Positions 33,959-42,230 are shown, numbered from the stretch's first letter. The stretch is DNA of 64,000 nt from Microlunatus antarcticus (GCF_014193425.1 NZ_JACHZG010000001.1:2046001-2110000); one strand, 5' to 3'. Notes: generated by a model not told the origin, from the letters alone. Numbers and translations are program-made.

Positions 33959-34132
33959 GACACCTGCCTCCGCTCCGACGCCTGCGTGTCCTGGACGACG
34001 TGGGGTGTGGATGACCGGTTCGACTGGTGGACCGACGATGACGGTGACCTGCGGCAGGGGCACGACCTCCTGTTCGCCGGCGGAGAGCCGACGCCCGCGT
34101 ACGACGCGGTGCAGAGGGTCCTCGCGCACTGA
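33959..34132 (+). pseudogene. C-terminal remnant of a GH10 xylanase
   Basis: An in-frame fragment of ~57 residues ends at a stop at 34130. It contains DACVSWTTWGVDDRFDWW, then GHDLLFAGGEPTPAYDAVQRVL. This is the closing part of family 10 endo-xylanases (the C-x3-T-x-W-G segment and the LLFD...PKPAYDAV tail). No upstream catalytic barrel is present; the sequence runs directly from the prenyltransferase stop. The remainder was evidently deleted, and insertion-element-like sequence lies 165 bases downstream. Confidence 0.65.
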
Positions 34133-34455
34133 CCGTCGAGTACCTGGAGAGCGCTGGGCACAGCCGAGGTGATGTGCCCACTCAGGGGTGGACGTGCCCG
34201 TTCTGATCTCGCACCAGACTTCTGAGAGCGCGACAGACCAGGCGCGTGCTGCGTCGACGCCGTTGTCCGCAGCCGGCTTCGTCCTGGGCACGTGCTCAGC
34301 AATCGGATGATCTTGGGTTCCTCGTACCCGCGGGTCGAGGGCGAGCGGGGGAGTGATGCCAATTCGCTGAAGCCGAGGACGAACCGAGTAACGCCCTGCT
34401 ACCTTCATCGAAATTTCAGGAAGCCGCACCTGCGCGACTCGTAAGGGCCAACACC
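34133..34455. other. 323-base gap with insertion-element scar
   Basis: No gene is supported. The notable content is an insertion-element-end-like motif at 34297-34319 that also occurs near 62.6 kb. Composition is less G/C-skewed at the right end, where the promoter of the SGNH hydrolase is expected. Confidence 0.4.
34297..34319. repeat. isolated copy of insertion-element-end motif
   Basis: A 23-base stretch with core CGGATGATCTTGGGTT, nearly matching the repeat at 62593-62615 (core GCGATGATCTTGGTTT) and, in its GGATGATCTTG part, the one at 62405-62415. It sits just beyond the broken GH10 fragment, consistent with a past insertion and deletion. Confidence 0.5.
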
Positions 34456-35919
34456 GTGTCGGATCATCTTCTCCTGCAGGCGAAGAGCACGAGCAAGAAC
34501 GTCGTGTGCGTTCTCGCGCTGAGTCTGCTCCTGGCCCTTCTCGGTCCTACGCCGGCACGAGCCGCGTCACCCGTTCTCGTCCTACCGGATCACCCGAAGG
34601 TGCTGCTGATCGGCGACTCCTACACGAAGGGGATCGGCGCCACCAGCAAGAAGAAGGCCTACGCCTACAAGGTCGCCGAACCACTCGGCTGGGACCTGAC
34701 GATCGACGGCAAGTCAGGGACCGGTTACATCGACCCGTCCGGCGACGGCGCCGACACCTATCCCGAACGGATGTGGCTGCGCTCGCACAACGCCCCCGAT
34801 GTCGCCTACGACCTCGTGGTGATCCAGGGCAGCTCCAACGACCGGAAGTACACGATGGGTGAGGTGGCCGGAAGGATCAACCTGACCATCCGCACGAGCC
34901 GGAAGCTCTGGCCGCAGGCTCAGATCATCTTGATGGGCCCGACCAATCCCTGGGCCAACGTCGCGGAGTACGCCATGGTCAACGACAAGCTCAGAGCGGC
35001 TGCCGCCGGGAACGGGATCCCCTTCATCGACCCGATCGGGGAGCAGTGGTTCGTCCCGGGGGATGGCGAGCGCTACGCGAACGTGGAGAACGGCCACCCC
35101 AACGATCTCGGATACGAGCTGATGGCCCGTCGGTTCGTCGCGGACGTGAAGAAGTTCTCCGGCATCAGCGGCGAGGACGGACGACCCCACTCCTACTGGT
35201 CGACCACGCACGACTCCGGCGTCGCCGATCCCGACGACGACATCACCTGGACGGTCCTGGACCACAAGATCATCGCCTCGACGCCCGACGAGGTCGTGGT
35301 GCCGTTCGTATACACCTGCGGCACCAAGGCCGACCCGAGGGGCGTGGAGTACGACCCGGCCGCGTTCCAGACCGTCTACGCCGACCGGAGTGCGGCCGCG
35401 TACACGGACCTGGAGGACCCCAGCACGGGGGAGTTTCCGACCTTCACCTGCGACGGCGCGCAGCACGTCACCGAGGTCGTCCTCCAGGAGCAGGAGGGGG
35501 ACGGCTTCGAGACCGGCAACATCGAGGTGGGCCTGATCAAGGCCGACGCCGGCCCGAGCGTGGAGCCGACGTTCGCGCACGCGATCATCGGTCGCGACCA
35601 GCTCCTCGACACGCGGGCGGAGGTCGCGGTCACGGTCAACGCCACGCCGGAGTCGACCAGGCCCGGCTCGAAGATCACCGTCAAGGGCACGGTGAAGCGC
35701 GAGGGCAAGGCCTACAAGGGCAAAGACGCGACCCTGTACTTCCAGACCAGGGCGGGCGACCCGGCCGTCAAGATCGGTAGTGCCACCACCGACAGCAAGG
35801 GCAACCTGTCGACCAAGGTGATCGTGACGGGCCCCGGGACCTACTTCTGGACGACGACCTCGACCAGCAAGACCCAGGCCGGCGTCACCTCGCGCGGCGA
35901 CTACGCGGCCGCAGCCTGA
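34456..35919 (+). CDS. secreted SGNH/GDSL hydrolase with Ig-like domain
   Basis: A 487-residue exported enzyme. A signal sequence (hydrophobic core VVCVLALSLLLALLG, cleavage near ARAAS) precedes an SGNH esterase domain: block I LLIGDSYTKG with Ser55, block II Gly in GKSGTGY, block III Asn in GSSND, and block V HPNDLGYELMA. Such enzymes deacylate sugars or lipids outside the cell. Residues ~240-390 form an undescribed beta-rich linker, and ~395-487 an Ig-like module that closely resembles the one in the excalibur protein at 1701. GTG start at 34456. Confidence 0.87.
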   Translation: MSDHLLLQAKSTSKNVVCVLALSLLLALLGPTPARAASPVLVLPDHPKVLLIGDSYTKGIGATSKKKAYAYKVAEPLGWDLTIDGKSGTGYIDPSGDGADTYPERMWLRSHNAPDVAYDLVVIQGSSNDRKYTMGEVAGRINLTIRTSRKLWPQAQIILMGPTNPWANVAEYAMVNDKLRAAAAGNGIPFIDPIGEQWFVPGDGERYANVENGHPNDLGYELMARRFVADVKKFSGISGEDGRPHSYWSTTHDSGVADPDDDITWTVLDHKIIASTPDEVVVPFVYTCGTKADPRGVEYDPAAFQTVYADRSAAAYTDLEDPSTGEFPTFTCDGAQHVTEVVLQEQEGDGFETGNIEVGLIKADAGPSVEPTFAHAIIGRDQLLDTRAEVAVTVNATPESTRPGSKITVKGTVKREGKAYKGKDATLYFQTRAGDPAVKIGSATTDSKGNLSTKVIVTGPGTYFWTTTSTSKTQAGVTSRGDYAAAA

Positions 35920-36078
35920 CCGCAATCCCAGCCGGCACGACCGATTGGGGTGTGGATCACCTGGACGGGCTCCCGGAGTTCCCGGGGGACCTGGATAGCG
36001 CTCGGCCGCCTGCTGCACAGCAACGGGGTGACCCCCGAGGCCCAGCGATCTAGAGAGTCCGTCGGGCAGGCTGGGGCC

Positions 36079-36768
36079 ATGACCATCGTCTTGATCACCG
36101 GGGCGAGTCGTGGACTCGGGGCACGGACGGCTCAGCGGCTCGCCGGGCAGGGGTGCACCGTGTTCGCGGCCAGCCGCAAGCCCGATCGTTCCGGCCGGCC
36201 GAGCTCGAGCGGGCTCGACATGCGCCCGATCGGCCTCGACGTCGTTGATGACGACTCCGTCGCCGCTGCCGTTCGTGAGGTCGAGGAGGCCGTCGGTTCC
36301 CTCGACGTCCTCGTCAACAATGCCGGTATCCCGGGCACCTGGGCGCCCGCCGAGCAGGTGCAGCCCGCAGATTTCGCCCACGTCCTGGCCACGAACCTGC
36401 TCGGTCCGGTTCGGGTCACCCAGGCGTTCCTGCCGCTGCTGCGGCGTGGTCACCGGCCACGGCTGGTGATGGTGTCGTCCGGGATGGGCTCACTCACGCT
36501 CCAGTCGAGCGACGACACCTACCGCGACATCGCGCACCTTCCCTACCCGGCATCCAAGGCGGCCCTCAACATGCTCGCGGTGCAGTACGCCAAAGCGCTG
36601 CCCGACGTGCTCGTCACTGCCGTCGATCCCGGGCTGACTGCCACGGAGTTCACCGACAACGCCGGCCATTCGGTTGAAGAGGGCTCTGACGTCATCGTCT
36701 CCGCTGCGTTGGACACCGCGGGCCCGACCGGCCGCTTCATGGATCGCCACGGCAGCACACCCTGGTAG
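36079..36768 (+). CDS. short-chain dehydrogenase/reductase
   Basis: A 229-residue classical SDR. TGASRGLG (residues 7-14) binds NAD(P), NNAG is the structural strand motif, Ser in VSSGMGSL and YPASK (Tyr, Lys) give the catalytic set, and DPGLTATEF is the usual post-active-site element. The substrate is unknown; similar enzymes reduce small carbonyls. ATG at 36079 immediately precedes the first beta strand. It lies 160 bases after the SGNH hydrolase on the same strand, in a scarred accessory stretch. Confidence 0.9.
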   Translation: MTIVLITGASRGLGARTAQRLAGQGCTVFAASRKPDRSGRPSSSGLDMRPIGLDVVDDDSVAAAVREVEEAVGSLDVLVNNAGIPGTWAPAEQVQPADFAHVLATNLLGPVRVTQAFLPLLRRGHRPRLVMVSSGMGSLTLQSSDDTYRDIAHLPYPASKAALNMLAVQYAKALPDVLVTAVDPGLTATEFTDNAGHSVEEGSDVIVSAALDTAGPTGRFMDRHGSTPW

Positions 36769-36899
36769 CAGGGTGCGCTGCCCGTAGCGTCCCAACACTG
36801 CCCTCATCTAAAGCAATCGTGTGAGTGACTGCAAGCCCACGCAGACAAATCCAGGTTGTCGTACGGTCGTCCTGCACAGCCGTCGGGGGCCATGCGGTC

Positions 36900-37076
36900 G
36901 TGAGTCAGTTCGCACAATCAGGAGCCCGCACCGTGACCTCCACCTTGCCCGCCCGCCCCGCCCGCCGGTCGTTGCTGGACCAGGGTCGGCTGTTGCTGAC
37001 CGTGGCGTTAACCGGCCTCGCCGGGAACATGATCTTGACGGTGATGACCGTGACCAACCCCCGCGCCCACGGCTGA
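36900..37076 (+). CDS. possible small membrane protein
   Basis: A 58-residue reading frame with one strong hydrophobic helix, LLLTVALTGLAGNMILTVMTV, preceded by a basic stretch (RPARRSL), an inside-positive topology. It starts at GTG 36900 with GGGGG about 12 bases upstream. No family is recognised and nothing couples it to its neighbours. It may be a genuine small membrane protein or a chance frame in the 377-base gap between the SDR and dehalogenase genes. Confidence 0.3.
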   Translation: MSQFAQSGARTVTSTLPARPARRSLLDQGRLLLTVALTGLAGNMILTVMTVTNPRAHG

Positions 37077-37145
37077 GGTCGTCGCCGCACCCGCCCCCCC
37101 GTGTGCTGACGAGCAGGTCGACAACGCAGTCCGCCCGCTGCTTCA

Positions 37146-37694
37146 GATCACCTGCCGTGCAAGGGCTGCCACCGACGACACCTGGAGCTCGGCCGGGGCG
37201 AAGTAGGACGGGTGGCTGCGGTGGTCCCGGTTGATCCAGGCGGTGCGGAGACCGGCGTGGTGGGCACCGTGGCTGTCCCACGGATGTACGGCGACCAGCA
37301 TCGTGTCCGACAGGCCCACGTCGCATCTCTTAGCCGCCCACCAGTACGAGCTTGCGCCGGTCTCCCACGGCGGTGCGTCCTCCACCGACAGCACCTTTTC
37401 GAAGTGCTCGCCGATGCCGACGGCCTCGAACAGCTTGGTGGTGGTCGCCGCGGAGCCGTTGGACAGCGACACGAGGCGGAGACCTGCGGCTGCCAGGTGG
37501 CGGACGCCCGGCGCTATATCGAGGTGCGGCGGGACGCGGGCGAAGCTGTCCTCCTGTCCGTTGCCATCGAGCTTGTCAGCGACCTCCTGCTCACGCTGAC
37601 AAGTTCGGAGGTGGCCTCCGGCTGGTTCCGTGACAGGCAAGTTGTCAGCACACGGAATCTCTGACAGCCAAGTTGTCACTAGCCGGACGACCAT
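37146..37694 (-). pseudogene. N-terminally truncated haloacid dehalogenase
   Basis: The C-terminal ~130 residues match type II haloacid dehalogenases: APGVRHLAAAGLRLVSLSNGSA (Ser of motif II), SVEDAPPWETGASSYWWA and LVAVHPWDSHGAHHAGLRTAWI (motif III region). The N-terminal third with the nucleophilic Asp (DVNET motif) is gone. It is replaced by unrelated sequence that reads through repeats of insertion-element type (37572-37687), so the product cannot be an active dehalogenase. Truncation by an insertion sequence followed by its loss is the simplest account. Confidence 0.75.
37572..37687. repeat. insertion-element-end-like repeat cluster
   Basis: Two near-identical 17-mers, TGACAGGCAAGTTGTCA (37631-37647) and TGACAGCCAAGTTGTCA (37662-37678), sit 31 bases apart. 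A 9-bp inverted repeat, CTTGTCAGC (37572-37580) with GCTGACAAG (37595-37603), precedes them, and CACTAGCCGGAC (37676-37687) follows. Related motifs recur at 62.36-62.61 kb. Multiple spaced copies resemble transposase-binding repeats at IS21-like termini; no transposase is present. The family assignment is inferred. Confidence 0.55.
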
Positions 37695-37970
37695 GGTGTG
37701 GAAGGGTCATCTGGTGATGGCGCACGACCGCCTCAACCGAAACGCTTCGCCGGAGTCTTACGGGACAGTCGGCGACGGCCATACGGACGGTTGCCCGGGC
37801 GTAGCCGGGGGAGTGCCGCTAACCGATTCGCCGGTTGGGAGCAGGTGCGGGATGCACGGTATGAGTTCGCGGTCTCTGGTCGCACGACACCGCCGATCGC
37901 CATCTGCTGCTGTCGTGGGCGTGACGCCCCTTGTGGTGTCGCACCGTCGCGCGATGGGTAGGTGCCAGAT

Positions 37971-38756
37971 ATGGATTCTGTACTAGACAAGGTGATTCCG
38001 GCTCGCCAGCGGGTTCGGGCGGGTGGCTACGGTGCCGGCTTAGCAGCTGGGATCGTGCTCGGACTTGGCGTGGGGGTCGGGCACAAGGTGGTCGGTACCC
38101 TGAAGGTGGGGAAGGGCCACTCGCTGAAGCACCGGGTGCTCGACCTCGCGTGTGCGTTGCTGCAGCACAAGTACCCGTTGGACGCGATGAGCACGTACCT
38201 GAACGGCTTCCACATCTACGCCGACGAGATGGGCCGCCAGGTCGAGGCGACCCACTTCTGCATCCACCTGCGTCATGACCTGCACCAGTGCGTGATCTTC
38301 GACAGCAACGCCGCGGACGCCCGGCTGATCGGGATCGAGTACATCATCAGCGAGGACCGGTTCCGCAGCCTGCCGGACGAGGAGAAGCAGCTGTGGCACA
38401 GCCACAACTACGAGACGAAGTCGGGGATCCTGACCACTCCGGGTGTCCCGGGCTGGGCCGAGCACTGGTACTTCGAGGACCTGGTCACGACGTACGGGAA
38501 GACGTTCCACACCTGGCAGTACGACCGTGACGACTTCCCGTACGGCATCCCGCAGCTGATGATGGCGCTCACCGAGGACGGCCAGGCCGTCGAGGGCCCG
38601 ATCGCGGATCGGGACCGCCGGCTGGGTGTCTCCACCCCGCACACCCGGCAGTCCCGCGCCGACATCCCGACGCCGCAGGTGGTGCCCGGCGCCAACCCTT
38701 GGACGAGCGGGAAGAGCGTGCAGACCAGGCTCGAGCAGGTCGACTTCAAGCGGTAG
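37971..38756 (+). CDS. DUF1264 (oil-body-associated-like) protein
   Basis: A 261-residue protein. A short hydrophobic, glycine-rich N-terminal segment (GAGLAAGIVLGLGVGVGHKVVG) could anchor it in the membrane. The conserved DUF1264 core follows: ATHFCIHLRHDLHQCVIFDSN, LIGIEYIISEDRFRSLPDEEKQLWHSHNYE and YGKTFHTWQYDRDDFPYGIPQLMMAL. Plant relatives associate with oil bodies; bacterial function is unknown. ATG at 37971 with GGTAGG nine bases upstream is preferred over GTG 37962. The 275 bases before it hold no recognisable gene. Confidence 0.85.
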   Translation: MDSVLDKVIPARQRVRAGGYGAGLAAGIVLGLGVGVGHKVVGTLKVGKGHSLKHRVLDLACALLQHKYPLDAMSTYLNGFHIYADEMGRQVEATHFCIHLRHDLHQCVIFDSNAADARLIGIEYIISEDRFRSLPDEEKQLWHSHNYETKSGILTTPGVPGWAEHWYFEDLVTTYGKTFHTWQYDRDDFPYGIPQLMMALTEDGQAVEGPIADRDRRLGVSTPHTRQSRADIPTPQVVPGANPWTSGKSVQTRLEQVDFKR

Positions 38757-38818
38757 GAAGGCACGAGCGGGTCGCCCCCGCCACGGGGAGCCGCTCTTGC
38801 GCAAAGGCAGCGACGGGG

Positions 38819-39700
38819 TCAGCCGGGGGGTGAGAACCCGTGGCGGCGGAGGGCGCGCTGACCGTCGGGTCCGACGAGGTGCTCGACGAGACTGACCGCG
38901 AGGTCGTGGTGAGGGGCGTCGGTCACGACAGCTGCCGCGTAGTGACCGGTCGGGTTGGCCGGTGCGGCCAAGGCGACCTCGGCGAGGGGGCGCCCGAGGT
39001 GGAGGTGGTGCAGCGCCTCCGTCTGCCAGACCACTGCGATGTCGGTGTCGTCGTCGAGCAGCCACCGCGGCCCTTGACGGTGGTGGATGGCGGTGAGCCG
39101 CACGTCGCCGCGTCGGACGGCCTCGTCGAGGACGGCGTCACGCAGGCCGGTGCCGCCGAGCGTCTCCAGCGCGGTGATGGCGAGCTGACCGATCCCTTCG
39201 GTCCTCGGATCGGGGAAGGCGACCCGCACGCCGGGGCGGGCGAGGTCGCGCCAGTCGGTGACGTCCTTGGGGTTGCCCTGCTGCACGAGCAGGGAGAGGC
39301 CGTTGCTGGCGTAGGGGCGGGCGACGTCGGTCAGCCCGTCGCTGTGCAGTTCGGCGAGCACCGCCGGGCTGGCGGCGATCACGTCGGCGGTGAACGGCAG
39401 CAGCAGCGTGCCCATCCGGAGGCTGCCGCGTCGGAGCTGCTGGACGAGGATGCCGGGCGGGAGCGTCTCGTAGAAGACCGTCGGGGTGGGGTCGCGTCCG
39501 GCGATGAAGCCGGCGACGAGGTCGGGCATGGCCATGAACTGGTTGCCGGCGACCAGCAGGCGCAGGTCGGCGTGGAGGGGGTCGCCGACCAGGTCCTCGA
39601 CGTGGTCGTGAGGTTCGACCTGGAACTCGACCGGCTCGGCGGACCGGTGCGTCGAGGCGGGCTCGTGGTCGGGGGCGGGCCGGTGTTCAGGGCCGGACAT
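38819..39700 (-). CDS. ModA-like substrate-binding protein without signal peptide
   Basis: A 293-residue protein of the type II periplasmic-binding fold. Characteristic pieces are LLVAGNQFMAMPDLVAGF, FYETLPPGILVQQLRRGSL, YASNGLSLLVQQGNPKDVTDWRDLARPGVRVAFPDPRTEGIGQLA and HYAAAVVTDAPHHDLAVSLVEHLVG, as in molybdate/tungstate binders. No signal peptide or lipobox is visible and no permease or ATPase lies near, so it probably works in the cytoplasm. It overlaps the DsrE gene by 14 bases and belongs to the same operon, downstream of a TGTACGTACA site. Start ATG 39700 (GTG 39715 possible). Confidence 0.75.
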   Translation of the reverse strand: MSGPEHRPAPDHEPASTHRSAEPVEFQVEPHDHVEDLVGDPLHADLRLLVAGNQFMAMPDLVAGFIAGRDPTPTVFYETLPPGILVQQLRRGSLRMGTLLLPFTADVIAASPAVLAELHSDGLTDVARPYASNGLSLLVQQGNPKDVTDWRDLARPGVRVAFPDPRTEGIGQLAITALETLGGTGLRDAVLDEAVRRGDVRLTAIHHRQGPRWLLDDDTDIAVVWQTEALHHLHLGRPLAEVALAAPANPTGHYAAAVVTDAPHHDLAVSLVEHLVGPDGQRALRRHGFSPPG

Positions 39701-40049
39701 AGGACCAGCCGTCACGCTGGCGGTGGATGAGCTGGACGATGCCGGCGGGCACGATGGTCACCCCGGCGGCGAGCTGGTCCTCGCCGACGTGCTCGCGGCG
39801 CATCGTGTTCGCGCACGCGTCGACCTGGACCCCGCGTTCGATCAGCGTCCGGAGCGCGGTCTCGTGCGGGGCGCCGGCGAGGACGGCCCGCAGGCCAGGT
39901 CCGTGGGTGACGAGCTCCACCACGGTGCCGTCCCCGAGGGCGTCGAGGACGTTCGCGACGTTGCGGAGCACCGACTCGTGCTTGGCGGGGTCACCCTCGT
40001 CGAGGTGGAAGACGACCCCCGGGGTCGCGTGGTGGGGTGCGCTGGTCAC
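39687..40049 (-). CDS. DsrE family sulfur-relay protein
   Basis: A 120-residue DsrE/DsrF-like protein. VVFHLDEGDPAKHESVLRNVANVLDAL matches the first strand and helix, VELVTHGPGLRAVLAG the second, and VDACANTMRREHV places the conserved sulfur-carrying cysteine in its usual C-x-N-T context. Such proteins accept persulfide sulfur from rhodaneses. GTG at 40049 has GAGGGA upstream. It is the first gene of an operon whose promoter region carries a TGTACGTACA site 80 bases upstream, tying it to the sulfur regulon. Confidence 0.86.
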   Translation of the reverse strand: MTSAPHHATPGVVFHLDEGDPAKHESVLRNVANVLDALGDGTVVELVTHGPGLRAVLAGAPHETALRTLIERGVQVDACANTMRREHVGEDQLAAGVTIVPAGIVQLIHRQRDGWSYVRP

Positions 40050-40128
40050 GATGGGTACTCCCTCAGTGGTGCTCGTCGGTCGAGGGCCACGAGTGCCGTC
40101 GAGTACGGTCCCTGCAGCCACGACCTAA

Positions 40129-40140
40129 ATGTACGTACAC
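40129..40140. promoter_or_regulatory. TGTACGTACA regulon site A
   Basis: ATGTACGTACAC, 11 of 12 positions symmetric, 80 bases upstream of the DsrE/ModA-like operon on the minus strand. One of four copies with a perfect 10-bp core. Probable target of the GntR regulator at 53581 (inferred). Confidence 0.75.
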
Positions 40141-40183
40141 CCACTCTGGGGGTTGACGTCGGCCCGGAGGGCGAAGACCGGGC

Positions 40184-40840
40184 TCAGGGGGACTGAGTGA
40201 TGACGCCGTCGGGTCCGACGACCTGGATCCGGCTGATGGACTGGGGGGTCACCGAGGTCGCGCCCGTGACCTGGACGTGCCCGTCGGCGGTCGTTCCCCA
40301 CGACGCGGCGCGTTCGTGACCGCCGGACCGGTCGGTGATCTCGAGGGTGAACGGTCCGGTCGCCGGCAGTCCTGTGGCCGTCAGCGTGACGGACGTCCCC
40401 CAGGGTCGTGGGTCGAGCAGGGCCGTGCCGGTTCCGGCCGCACCGCTGGTCGCGGGGCGTAGCTCGATGACGGCGGCAGTCGCCGTGGTGGCGGGTGGTC
40501 GCAGCAGGGGAGGGGTGACGACCAGTGCGGCGGCGAGGACGGCGGCCGCGACCACGCCGAGCAGGGTCCGGCGTCGCCGCCTCAGCCGTCGTGCCGTCAG
40601 CTGGGCGAGGAGGCGGTGCTGGCGCGCGTCGGCTGCTGCTGCCAGCTCGTCCGGGGGTTGCGGCACGGTCGGGGCGGCGCGCCGCAGCAGGCCGGGCAGC
40701 GAGGCGGACCGGCTGAGCTCGTCGCGGCACGAGGGGCAGTCGGGGAGGTGGGCCTCAAAGACGTCGCGGTCGGCAGGCTCCAGGCCGCCGAGCAGGTAGG
40801 CGCCGAGCAGGTGGCGGATCTCGCGGTGGTCCTGGCTCAT
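40184..40840 (-). CDS. RskA-like anti-sigma factor with zinc-finger domain
   Basis: A 218-residue membrane anti-sigma factor. The N-terminal zf-HC2/ZAS segment reads IRHLLGAYLLGGLEPADRDVFEAHLPDCPSCRDEL (H-x3-C-x2-C). A cluster of arginines precedes a single helix (LLGVVAAAVLAAALVVTPPLL). The outer ~110 residues are a beta-rich RskA-type domain (GTSVTLTATGLPATGPFTLEITDRSG). It would hold the sigma factor encoded just upstream until regulated proteolysis. The two genes overlap by ATGA (40837-40840). Confidence 0.88.
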   Translation of the reverse strand: MSQDHREIRHLLGAYLLGGLEPADRDVFEAHLPDCPSCRDELSRSASLPGLLRRAAPTVPQPPDELAAAADARQHRLLAQLTARRLRRRRRTLLGVVAAAVLAAALVVTPPLLRPPATTATAAVIELRPATSGAAGTGTALLDPRPWGTSVTLTATGLPATGPFTLEITDRSGGHERAASWGTTADGHVQVTGATSVTPQSISRIQVVGPDGVITQSP

Positions 40841-41349
40841 CGGAGCTCTCCCATCTCCTCGAGCGCGGTTCGCAGGGCGCGGACCGCGTAGTAGCTGCGT
40901 GACTTCACCGTCCCCGCCGGCACGCCGAGCCGCAGCGCTGCCTCGTTGACGGTGCAGCCGTCGTAGTACAGGGCCTGCACCACGGCGCGGTGGTCCTTGC
41001 TCAGCCGGGCGAGGGCCTCCGCCACGACCCAGCCTTGCATCGCGGTCGCCAGGTCTTCCGGTGCGGGCTGGTTGGACAGGACGGTCTCGTCGGTCACGAG
41101 GCGAGGTCGCCGGCGGTCCTTGCGCCACTGGTCGGTGATGACGTTGCGGGCGGTCGTCAAGAGGTAGGCCCGCGGGTTGGCGCGGGGGTCGAGCCGGTGG
41201 AGGTGCCGCCAGGCGCGGAGGAACGTCTCCTGCACGACGTCCTCGGCCTGGGCGACGTCGGTGGTGTAGCGGCGGGCGAAGGAGAGCAGCGCGTCGGCGT
41301 GGGCGTCGCACAGGGCGGCCATCAGCTGCTCGTCGACGTGCTCCGTCAC
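40837..41349 (-). CDS. ECF RNA polymerase sigma factor (SigK/SigL-like)
   Basis: A 170-residue sigma factor. Region 2 is DALLSFARRYTTDVAQAEDVVQETFLRAWRHLHRLD followed by the DNA-melting stretch PRAYLLTTARNVITDQWRK, and region 4 is LSKDHRAVVQALYYDGCTVNEAALRLGVPAGTVKSRSYYAVRALR. It is coupled to its membrane anti-sigma factor by a four-base overlap. A secreted EF-hand-like protein lies 26 bases upstream on the same strand and is probably cotranscribed. The inducing signal is unknown. Confidence 0.92.
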   Translation of the reverse strand: MTEHVDEQLMAALCDAHADALLSFARRYTTDVAQAEDVVQETFLRAWRHLHRLDPRANPRAYLLTTARNVITDQWRKDRRRPRLVTDETVLSNQPAPEDLATAMQGWVVAEALARLSKDHRAVVQALYYDGCTVNEAALRLGVPAGTVKSRSYYAVRALRTALEEMGELR

Positions 41350-41375
41350 GGTGTCCTCCGCCGCCCGCCGGCCGG

Positions 41376-42059
41376 TCAGACCGCGGCGCCGTTGATGTGG
41401 AACCGGACGGTCTCGACGTTTGAGGCGACGCCGAGGTCCTTCAGGTCGCGCGAGTCGACCTTGCCGTCGTGGTTGGCGTCGACCACCACGGCCGGGGCGT
41501 CGTCGTAGACCCCGTTGTGGTTCAGGTCGGCGACGACGGCGACAGTGAGGACGGTGTCGACGTCGCGGCCGGCGATCGGCGCGCCGACGACCCAGCTGTC
41601 ACCGATCTGCGCGGACCGACCCGAGCGGTCGGTGACGCCGGTGAGGTTGAACAGGTTGGCCAGGTTCGTGCCCGGCCCCGAGAAGCCGGGCAGCGTGGCG
41701 TTCGTCGTGGAGGTGAGCACGACCAGCCCGGGCAGCCGGTCGTCAGGACCGGTCGAGAACGAGCCCGGGAACGGGGCCGTGTTGTTGTGGGCGGCCGGTC
41801 CGGTCAGCTGAGGTGCGGTGAACCCCGCGCTCTTCAGCGGGTCCTTCCCGCGGTAGTCCAGCTTCAGGTCGACCAGCCACGCCGCCCCGGAGATCCCCGC
41901 GTCGTCGTGACGGCTGGGAGTCGTGATCTCGACCGTGACCGGCCGGTGGCCGTGCGCGTAGGCGGAGCTGACCGCGGGAACGACGCCGGTCAGGCCGAGG
42001 ACCGCGGCCGTACCGCCCGCGAGCGATGCGGCCAGTCGGGTGGAGAGGTGAAGCTTCAT
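41376..42059 (-). CDS. secreted protein with EF-hand-like calcium loops
   Basis: A 227-residue exported protein. The signal peptide core is LAASLAGGTAAVLGLTGVVPAVSSA with cleavage near AYA. The middle is a beta-rich domain (VTVEITTPSRHDDAGISGAAWLVDLKLDYRG). The end contains two Asp/Asn loops, DLNHNGVYDDA and DANHDGKVDSRDL, of the dockerin or EF-hand type, which likely bind calcium. No enzymatic motif was seen. It is probably the first gene of the sigma/anti-sigma operon. A TGTACGTACA site lies 160 bases upstream. Confidence 0.75.
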   Translation of the reverse strand: MKLHLSTRLAASLAGGTAAVLGLTGVVPAVSSAYAHGHRPVTVEITTPSRHDDAGISGAAWLVDLKLDYRGKDPLKSAGFTAPQLTGPAAHNNTAPFPGSFSTGPDDRLPGLVVLTSTTNATLPGFSGPGTNLANLFNLTGVTDRSGRSAQIGDSWVVGAPIAGRDVDTVLTVAVVADLNHNGVYDDAPAVVVDANHDGKVDSRDLKDLGVASNVETVRFHINGAAV

Positions 42060-42218
42060 GCGTGGGCTCCGTCGCGTGGTGGCCCGGGTCGCTGGTGGAT
42101 CCGGTTCCACCCTCGTGTACGTCGCCAGGGGCCCCGCGGTTCGGTCGATGCGCTGCCGGCGATCTCGGTGGCCCGCCTGAGGAACACCGAGGAGAAAGGG
42201 AGGTCACCCCTAAGCCGA

Positions 42219-42230
42219 ATGTACGTACAC
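42219..42230. promoter_or_regulatory. TGTACGTACA regulon site B
   Basis: ATGTACGTACAC with a perfect 10-bp core, in the divergent gap between the secreted EF-hand protein (minus) and the DsbA remnant/CPVC membrane protein (plus). It lies 60 bases before the plus-strand start codon at 42290, closer to that gene than to the minus-strand one. Confidence 0.7.

Noticed and set aside
36808-37326. 172-residue minus-strand frame in the gap before the truncated dehalogenase
   Set aside because: Arg/Pro/Ser-rich, overlaps the dehalogenase reading in another frame and shows no motif.
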